Notes under the pieces: generated by a model | What the model saw: only the letters and a program-made list of their open reading frames with translations | The model's database searches: none | Told to the model about the DNA's origin: nothing | Source of the DNA: Pseudomonas mosselii | Lineage (GTDB): Bacteria > Pseudomonadota > Gammaproteobacteria > Pseudomonadales > Pseudomonadaceae | Assembly (NCBI RefSeq): GCF_003205295.1 | Contig: NZ_QJRP01000002.1 | Location: forward strand, 1 to 64,000 | DNA length: 64,000 nucleotides | Direction of reading: 5' to 3' | Made by a program: the position numbers and the translations under genes | Shown here: piece after piece, positions 58,515 to 64,000 of the stretch | How positions within the stretch are numbered: the stretch's first letter is position 1 | Layout of the letters: each line of letters starts with the position of its first letter

Positions 58515-59957
58515 ATGCAGCTCAAAGACGCTCAGTTGTTCCGCCAGCAGGCCTTCATCAACGGTGAATGGCTGGATGCGGACAGCGGTCAGACCATCAA
58601 GGTGACCAACCCGGCCACCGGTGAGGTGATCGGTACCGTGCCGAAGATGGGCGCCGCCGAGACCCGTCGCGCCATCGAGGCCGCCGACAAGGCCCTGCCG
58701 GCCTGGCGCGCACTGACTGCCAAGGAGCGTGCCGGCAAGCTGCGTCGCTGGTTCGAGCTGATGATCGAGCACCAGGACGACCTGGCCCGCCTGATGACCA
58801 CCGAGCAGGGCAAGCCACTGGCCGAAGCCAAGGGCGAGATCGCCTACGCCGCCTCGTTCATCGAGTGGTTCGCCGAGGAAGCCAAGCGTGTGTACGGCGA
58901 CGTCATCCCTGGCCACCAGCCGGACAAGCGGCTGATCGTCATCAAGCAGCCGATCGGTGTCACCGCCGCCATCACCCCGTGGAACTTCCCGGCCGCGATG
59001 ATCACCCGTAAAGCCGGCCCGGCCCTGGCCGCCGGTTGCACCATGGTGCTCAAGCCCGCTTCGCAGACCCCCTACTCCGCCCTGGCCCTGGTCGAGCTGG
59101 CCACCCGTGCCGGCATCCCGGCCGGCGTGCTGAGCGTGATCACCGGCAGCGCCGGCGAAGTCGGCTCCGAGCTGACCGGCAACTCCCTGGTGCGCAAGCT
59201 GTCCTTCACCGGCTCCACCGAAATCGGCCGCCAGTTGATGGAAGAATGCGCCAAGGACATCAAGAAGGTTTCCCTGGAGCTGGGCGGCAACGCTCCGTTC
59301 ATCGTGTTCGACGACGCCGACCTGGACAAGGCGGTCGAGGGCGCGATCATCTCCAAGTACCGTAACAACGGCCAGACCTGCGTCTGCGCCAACCGTATCT
59401 ACGTGCAGGACGGTGTCTACGACGCCTTCGCCGAGAAGCTGAAAGCCGCCGTGGCCAAGCTGAAGATCGGCAACGGCCTGGAAGAAGGCACCACCACTGG
59501 TCCGCTGATCGACGGCAAGGCTGTCGCCAAGGTCCAGGAGCACATCGAGGACGCCGTCGCCAAGGGCGCCAAGGTGCTGTCCGGCGGCAAGATCATCGAA
59601 GGCAACTTCTTCGAGCCGACCATCCTGGTCGATGTGCCGAAAACCGCCGCCGTCGCCAAGGAAGAGACCTTCGGCCCGCTGGCGCCGCTGTTCCGCTTCA
59701 AGGACGAGGCCGAAGTCATCGCCATGTCCAACGACACCGAATTCGGCCTGGCCTCGTACTTCTACGCCCGCGACATGAGCCGCGTGTTCCGCGTCGCCGA
59801 GGCCCTGGAATACGGCATGGTGGGTATCAACACTGGCCTGATCTCCAACGAAGTGGCGCCGTTCGGCGGCATCAAGGCTTCGGGCCTGGGCCGTGAAGGC
59901 TCCAAGTACGGTATCGAGGACTACCTCGAGATCAAATACCTGTGCATCAGCGTCTGA
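58515..59957 (+). CDS. gabD: Succinate-semialdehyde dehydrogenase
   Basis: A 480-residue aldehyde dehydrogenase. The general base Glu is in ELGGNAPFIVF, and the catalytic Cys in NNGQTCVCANR. NADP-binding FTGSTEIGR is seen. It oxidises succinate semialdehyde, the product of GabT, to succinate. gabT follows 183 bases later. Confidence 0.96.
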   Translation: MQLKDAQLFRQQAFINGEWLDADSGQTIKVTNPATGEVIGTVPKMGAAETRRAIEAADKALPAWRALTAKERAGKLRRWFELMIEHQDDLARLMTTEQGKPLAEAKGEIAYAASFIEWFAEEAKRVYGDVIPGHQPDKRLIVIKQPIGVTAAITPWNFPAAMITRKAGPALAAGCTMVLKPASQTPYSALALVELATRAGIPAGVLSVITGSAGEVGSELTGNSLVRKLSFTGSTEIGRQLMEECAKDIKKVSLELGGNAPFIVFDDADLDKAVEGAIISKYRNNGQTCVCANRIYVQDGVYDAFAEKLKAAVAKLKIGNGLEEGTTTGPLIDGKAVAKVQEHIEDAVAKGAKVLSGGKIIEGNFFEPTILVDVPKTAAVAKEETFGPLAPLFRFKDEAEVIAMSNDTEFGLASYFYARDMSRVFRVAEALEYGMVGINTGLISNEVAPFGGIKASGLGREGSKYGIEDYLEIKYLCISV

Positions 59958-60140
59958 TCGCCAGGTAAACGCTTTTACCTCTGCCAGCGGGGCGCGAGAG
60001 CGACGTCTTGCTGGCCTTTTTGACATAGCGGTACCTGGTGGCCAGGGCATGTGTGGCAGTCGATCAACGAATACTGTGCACGCCTGCATCCAGCCACCCC
60101 CGAATAAAAGCGCCGCAGAACCGGCGCCATTGAGGGCACT

Positions 60141-61418
60141 ATGAGCAAGACCAACGAATCCCTGATGCAACGCCGTGTAGCCGCCGTCCCACGTGGCGTT
60201 GGCCAGATCCACCCGATCTTCGTCGACACCGCGAAGAACTCGACCGTGATCGACGTTGAAGGCCGCGAACTGATCGACTTCGCTGGCGGCATCGCGGTAC
60301 TGAACACCGGCCACCTGCACCCGAAAGTGGTAGCGGCCGTGCAAGAGCAGCTGACCAAGGTCAGCCACACCTGCTTCCAGGTGCTGGCCTACGAGCCCTA
60401 CGTCGAGCTGTGCGAGAAGATCAACAAGCTGGTCCCGGGCAACTTCGACAAGAAGACCCTGCTGGTCACCACCGGCTCCGAAGCCGTTGAAAACGCCGTG
60501 AAGATCGCCCGTGCCGCCACTGGCCGTGCCGGCGTGATCGCCTTCACCGGCGGCTACCACGGCCGCACCATGATGACCCTGGGCCTGACCGGCAAGGTCG
60601 TGCCGTACTCCGCTGGCATGGGCCTGATGCCAGGCGGCATCTTCCGCGCCCTGTTCCCGAGCGAACTGCACGGCATCAGCGTCGACGATGCCATCGCTTC
60701 GGTCGAGCGCATCTTCAAGAATGACGCCGAGCCGCGCGACATCGCCGCGATCATCCTCGAGCCGGTACAAGGCGAAGGCGGCTTCCTGCCGGCGCCGAAA
60801 GAGCTGATGAAGCGCCTGCGCGCCCTGTGCGACCAGCACGGCATTCTGCTGATCGCCGACGAAGTGCAGACCGGCGCTGGCCGTACCGGCACCTTCTTCG
60901 CCATGGAGCAGATGGGCGTCGCGCCTGACCTGACCACCTTCGCCAAGTCCATCGCCGGCGGCTTCCCGCTGGCCGGTGTGTGCGGCAAGGCCGAGTACAT
61001 GGACGCCATCGCCCCGGGCGGCCTGGGCGGCACCTATGCCGGTTCGCCGATCGCCTGCGCCGCGGCCCTGGCCGTGATCGAAGTGTTCGAGGAAGAGAAA
61101 CTGCTGGACCGTAGCAAGGCTGTCGGCGAGCGCCTGACCGCCGGCCTGCGTGAAATCCAGAAGAAGCATTCGATCATCGGCGATGTCCGTGGTCTGGGCT
61201 CGATGATCGCCGTGGAAGTCTTCGAGAAAGGCACCCACACCCCGAACGCCGCCGCCGTTGCCCAGGTGGTCGCCAAGGCTCGCGACAAGGGCCTGATCCT
61301 GCTGTCTTGCGGCACCTACGGCAACGTCCTGCGGATCCTGGTTCCGCTGACCGCCGAAGACGCGCTGCTGGACAAAGGCCTGGCCATCATCGAAGAGTGC
61401 TTCGCCGAACTGGCCTGA
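60141..61418 (+). CDS. gabT: 4-aminobutyrate aminotransferase
   Basis: A 425-residue class III PLP aminotransferase. The Schiff-base lysine is in TTFAKSIAGGFPL and the cofactor-binding segment is VTTGSEAVENAVK; IADEVQTGAGRTG is also present. It transfers the amino group of GABA to 2-oxoglutarate. A terminator closes the unit. Confidence 0.96.
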   Translation: MSKTNESLMQRRVAAVPRGVGQIHPIFVDTAKNSTVIDVEGRELIDFAGGIAVLNTGHLHPKVVAAVQEQLTKVSHTCFQVLAYEPYVELCEKINKLVPGNFDKKTLLVTTGSEAVENAVKIARAATGRAGVIAFTGGYHGRTMMTLGLTGKVVPYSAGMGLMPGGIFRALFPSELHGISVDDAIASVERIFKNDAEPRDIAAIILEPVQGEGGFLPAPKELMKRLRALCDQHGILLIADEVQTGAGRTGTFFAMEQMGVAPDLTTFAKSIAGGFPLAGVCGKAEYMDAIAPGGLGGTYAGSPIACAAALAVIEVFEEEKLLDRSKAVGERLTAGLREIQKKHSIIGDVRGLGSMIAVEVFEKGTHTPNAAAVAQVVAKARDKGLILLSCGTYGNVLRILVPLTAEDALLDKGLAIIEECFAELA

Positions 61419-61442
61419 AAAATGTGACACGCTTCAGAAAAA

Positions 61443-61466
61443 AACCCGCCTCGGCGGGTTTTTTTT
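61443..61466 (+). terminator. Terminator after gabT
   Basis: AACCCGCC-TC-GGCGGGTT followed by T8. Confidence 0.92.
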
Positions 61467-61555
61467 GTGCCGCTCGCCAGCGTCAGGCGCTAAGGTTGTA
61501 CGAGGATTCCGTGGAAGCTGCGATGGATCGCGCGTCATAGCCTGGAGAATAGCCC

Positions 61556-62893
61556 ATGAGCGCTGTCGACCCCGTCCCCCCCTGCGTGCTGATTGCCGAA
61601 GGCGATCCCTGGGTGCGCGACATGCTCAGCGAAATGCTGCTTAGCGTGCGCTGCGACGCCCGCCTGCAGGTCTGTGCCGATGGTTCCGAGGCGCTGAGCG
61701 CGCTGGCGGCAAAACCCGACCTGATTATCGCCGCCCGTGAACTCTCAGGGTTCGACGGCCTCGATCTGTTGCGCAAGGTGCGCGCCAAGGGCGACAAGCC
61801 CGGTTTGCCGTTCATCCTCATGAGTGATCGCACCGACAGCGCCAGTGTGCGCGAGGCGCTGCCGTTGCACCCGACCGCCTACCTGAGCAAGCCGCTCGAC
61901 CTGGACAACCTGCGCAAGCGCCTGGAGAACCTGCTGCTGGCAGTGGGCGAGCAGATCGCCTGCCCGGTACCGCCGCTGCAACCGGGCGCGCAGCTGCCGG
62001 CCTACCTGGAACAGCGACGGGCCACCGCCGATGGCGGCCCGCTGTTCGCCGATGTGCAATTGGCGGTCAAGCGTGCCCTCAATCCCCACGGGCTCAACCT
62101 CAAGGTGCTCGAGGAAGAGGTGCGCAACGACCCGCAGATCACCGGCGTGCTCATCGCCGCCGCAAACAGTGCTGCCTTGCACCGTGAAGCGCCGGTACAA
62201 ACCCTGCTGCAGGCGTTGAACAAGCTCGGCAGCACCCAGAGCATGAACCTCATCCTCGGCCTGACGCTCAAGCGCAGCGCCCGTCTGACCGACCCGCTGC
62301 TGGCGCGGCACGCCACCCATTACTGGAACCTGTCGCTGCACACCGCCGAGTACGGCCGCACCCTGGCGCGCATGCTCGAGGTGGACGAAGCGCGCTGCTA
62401 CTGCGCGGGGCTGCTGCACTGCCTGGGTGACCTGGCGGTGCTGCGCACCTTGCAGGAATGGCGCCTGGCCGGTGGCGAGCTGGACGAGGACCAGGTGGAG
62501 CTGTCGCTCAACGAGTTCGGCGCGCCGTTCGGCTCGGCGCTGCGCACCCGCTGGCGTCTGCCGCTGGACCTGCGCGAGTTGATCGCCGCGGTGTACCAGC
62601 TGGGCGGCGGCGTCTACTCCCGGGAGATCCTGGCGATGAACCTGGCCGGACAGCTGTCGCGGCTCAAGCCCAGCGAAGGGCTGGAGAAGGTCGCCAGCAG
62701 CAAGACGGCACGCCTGCTCAAGCTTGGGTTGCCGGAGCTGTCGCGGCTGCGCAAGGTGGACCCTGAGGCGCTGGCGCGGGAGGAGGCCGAGCGTCTGGCA
62801 GCGGAAGCTGCTGCGAGCGAGCCGGAGGTTGCCCCGATCATTGCACCGGCTACCGATGCAGGCCCGGCCGAGGGCGAGGAGCGCCAGGTCTGA
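61556..62893 (+). CDS. HDOD-domain protein with a degenerate receiver
   Basis: A 445-residue protein. The receiver-like N-terminus (about 8-130) keeps the lysine in AYLSKPLD, but the phosphorylation position is Ala60 (LIIAARELSGFDGL). The HDOD domain (~165-365) has HATHYWNLSLHTAEY and LLHCLGDL. The C-terminus is an Ala/Glu/Pro-rich tail. HDOD proteins act in signalling without clear catalysis; here phosphorylation cannot occur at the usual site. Confidence 0.85.
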   Translation: MSAVDPVPPCVLIAEGDPWVRDMLSEMLLSVRCDARLQVCADGSEALSALAAKPDLIIAARELSGFDGLDLLRKVRAKGDKPGLPFILMSDRTDSASVREALPLHPTAYLSKPLDLDNLRKRLENLLLAVGEQIACPVPPLQPGAQLPAYLEQRRATADGGPLFADVQLAVKRALNPHGLNLKVLEEEVRNDPQITGVLIAAANSAALHREAPVQTLLQALNKLGSTQSMNLILGLTLKRSARLTDPLLARHATHYWNLSLHTAEYGRTLARMLEVDEARCYCAGLLHCLGDLAVLRTLQEWRLAGGELDEDQVELSLNEFGAPFGSALRTRWRLPLDLRELIAAVYQLGGGVYSREILAMNLAGQLSRLKPSEGLEKVASSKTARLLKLGLPELSRLRKVDPEALAREEAERLAAEAAASEPEVAPIIAPATDAGPAEGEERQV

Positions 62894-63033
62894 TCGGCGT
62901 ATCGCCGGGGTTGTATCAGGCTTGGGACCCTTCCTACAGATATTGCGGACGAGTGTTCGTATCCAGAGAAGTTCGTCAGGCGTAGCTTCCCCTCCACTCC
63001 ATCAACGGAATGGCAGGAAGGTTGCGGTTGAAG

Positions 63034-63813
63034 ATGAGCACGTACAGACACCGTGGTCTGCGCTATCAGGTCTATCGATCGCAAGCGCGGAAGCGCGCCC
63101 TGGAAGCATTCTGCAGGAGTCAACGTCTGCTCAGGCCTGGGCTTGACGTCGACAAGATGTGTTTCGAACCCATTGGTCACCGGGCTGTCGAGGCTTTACA
63201 GCGCTGGGGCGAGCAGACTCACCTCTTTCCTTGGGAAGAGGTGCCGCGATGGACGGACTGCGATCTCAAAGGTTTCGACCTGTCGTTGTGGTCAGCACGG
63301 GAGCTCTGCGGTCTTTGCTATGCCAGTCCCCGGCAAAGCAGGCGCTGCATCAAGATCATCCTGCTGGAGGGTAATCCCGGCCCGGGTAACCCATTGAGGG
63401 GGCTAGTGGCGTCACTGTCACTGCTGGCGGTTGCGGAGTACGCAAGAATGCTCAAGTACTCGCGAATCGAAGTTCAACAGCCCGATCCGGGGGCGGAACC
63501 CCTGTATCAGTCGCTTGGCTTCGTTCGCGATTCGGCCGGGAGTCTCGTGATCCCCGTTGCGGCTATGAGCCAGCAACGTACTTTCCACATATCGGAGGTA
63601 CCTATGAGCTATTCGAAAGATTCCAGGAAGGCGGCATTGATCAAACGCTACACAGCCCAAGCCATCGCTCTGGCGGGTGAAATCACCGATCAGCAATGGC
63701 ATTTTCTCGAAGTCGGCTTCAAGGAAGGTCTGGAGAAAGAGCCCGGGGGGAAACTGGCTGGGCCACGTAGCGGGCCGATCGATTACGAGTGGAGTACCGC
63801 AGCCGCGAAGTGA
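63034..63813 (+). CDS. Hypothetical protein with GNAT-like region
   Basis: A 259-residue protein. The segment from ~105 (CIKIILLEGNPGPGNPLRGL) to LYQSLGFVRDSAG resembles the C-terminal half of an acetyltransferase, but the N-terminus is unlike known families. A strong GGAGGT with an ATG at 63604 lies inside, in frame, so a 69-residue product may also be made. The region is lower in GC than its neighbours. ATG 63034 is chosen over 63010. Confidence 0.55.
   Translation: MSTYRHRGLRYQVYRSQARKRALEAFCRSQRLLRPGLDVDKMCFEPIGHRAVEALQRWGEQTHLFPWEEVPRWTDCDLKGFDLSLWSARELCGLCYASPRQSRRCIKIILLEGNPGPGNPLRGLVASLSLLAVAEYARMLKYSRIEVQQPDPGAEPLYQSLGFVRDSAGSLVIPVAAMSQQRTFHISEVPMSYSKDSRKAALIKRYTAQAIALAGEITDQQWHFLEVGFKEGLEKEPGGKLAGPRSGPIDYEWSTAAAK
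63604..63813 (+). CDS. Possible internally started 69-residue protein
   Basis: ATG at 63604 with GGAGGT 4 bases upstream, the best ribosome binding site in this region. It encodes MSYSKDSRKAALIKRYT...IDYEWSTAAAK, helical and charged, in frame with the 259-residue gene. It may be the real gene, with the upstream part a separate or degraded unit. Confidence 0.4.
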   Translation: MSYSKDSRKAALIKRYTAQAIALAGEITDQQWHFLEVGFKEGLEKEPGGKLAGPRSGPIDYEWSTAAAK

Positions 63814-63819
63814 TCCGCT

Positions 63820-64000
63820 TCAGCCTTTAACGATCTGGTTCTTGCCCTGGCGCTTGGCACGGTACATGGCCGCGTCCGCCCGGGCAAAAAGGCTGTCGAG
63901 CGTTTCATCCTCATCCTGCAACGCGGTCAGCCCTTGGCTTACGGTAACCCCGTAGGTGTGCTCGCCATGGCTGAAACTCAACCGCTGGATCTCCCGCTGC
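63820..64000 (-). CDS. C-terminal end of a GGDEF diguanylate cyclase (partial)
   Basis: The last 59 codons of a gene entering from the right edge. They read HTYGVTVSQGLTAL, then ARADAAMYRAKRQGKNQIV, the closing segment of GGDEF domains that make cyclic di-GMP. The active site and start are outside the window. Stop TGA at 63820. Confidence 0.88.
   Translation of the reverse strand, partial: QREIQRLSFSHGEHTYGVTVSQGLTALQDEDETLDSLFARADAAMYRAKRQGKNQIVKG

Noticed and set aside
58479..61430. A 983-codon open frame antisense to gabD-gabT
   Set aside because: Antisense codon-bias artefact; the plus strand holds two clear enzymes.

Overview
This window is chromosomal DNA of a high-GC gammaproteobacterium, almost certainly a Pseudomonas of the P. 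putida group. The gene order amtB-glnK, lysA-dapF-xerC, cyaA, argH, algR-hemCDXY-dsbB-algQ-algP is the one I know from Pseudomonas chromosomes. The window is also full of P. putida-type REP elements (GGGAGCGG-C-rich arms, singly or as inverted pairs). Nothing looks like a prophage, integron or CRISPR array; the accessory signal is small (toxin-antitoxin genes, a MITE-like palindrome, one low-GC gene near the right end).

Layout. 1-10.7 kb: the start of a DUF3077-type gene with a highly structured leader, an orphan HigA-like antitoxin, a Kef-type antiporter, a secreted HSL-type esterase, a DUF2790 protein, comM, a DinJ/RelB antitoxin and a YafQ-like toxin facing each other tail to tail between 77-bp direct repeats, a DUF2493 protein, and mgtA with a long upstream region holding a candidate leader peptide. 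10.9-15 kb: a molbindin, a gamma-glutamylcyclotransferase-like protein, ubiK, the nitrogen operon glnK-amtB behind a sigma-54 promoter, and sutA. 15.2-21.2 kb: leftward lptM-lysA-dapF-DUF484-xerC-HAD operon, with rightward cyaY, a DUF1289 gene and rnk. 21.2-27.1 kb: cyaA, small conserved proteins, a glutathione S-transferase and argH.

27.4-36.3 kb: algR, the haem genes hemC-hemD-hemX-hemY, dsbB, algQ (rsd), an FKBP isomerase and the histone-H1-like algP. 36.3-48.1 kb: ABC-F ATPase, MscS-like channel, LysE exporter, NfeD/slipin pair, YbaK deacylase, small conserved proteins, CBS protein, M20 peptidase, DUF3857/transglutaminase protein and tRNA-Arg(CCG).

48.2-58.2 kb is a sulfur-scavenging island: leftward atsB-atsC and rightward atsR-atsK (sulfate-ester ABC uptake and the Fe(II)/2-oxoglutarate alkylsulfatase), a LysR regulator (SftR-like), a TonB-dependent receptor (SftP-like) and an arylsulfate sulfotransferase without a signal peptide. 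Together these would take a sulfate ester across the outer and inner membranes and release or transfer its sulfate under sulfur limitation. 58.5-61.4 kb is the GABA shunt pair gabD-gabT. The right end has an HDOD protein with a degenerate receiver, an unfamiliar GNAT-like gene with a strong internal ribosome binding site, and the 3' end of a GGDEF gene.

The most unusual items are the convergent toxin/antitoxin pair inside duplicated DNA, the crossing helices in the DUF3077 leader, the leader ORF and palindrome upstream of mgtA, the REP element that forms part of the atsB coding sequence, and the 166-bp MITE-like palindrome.
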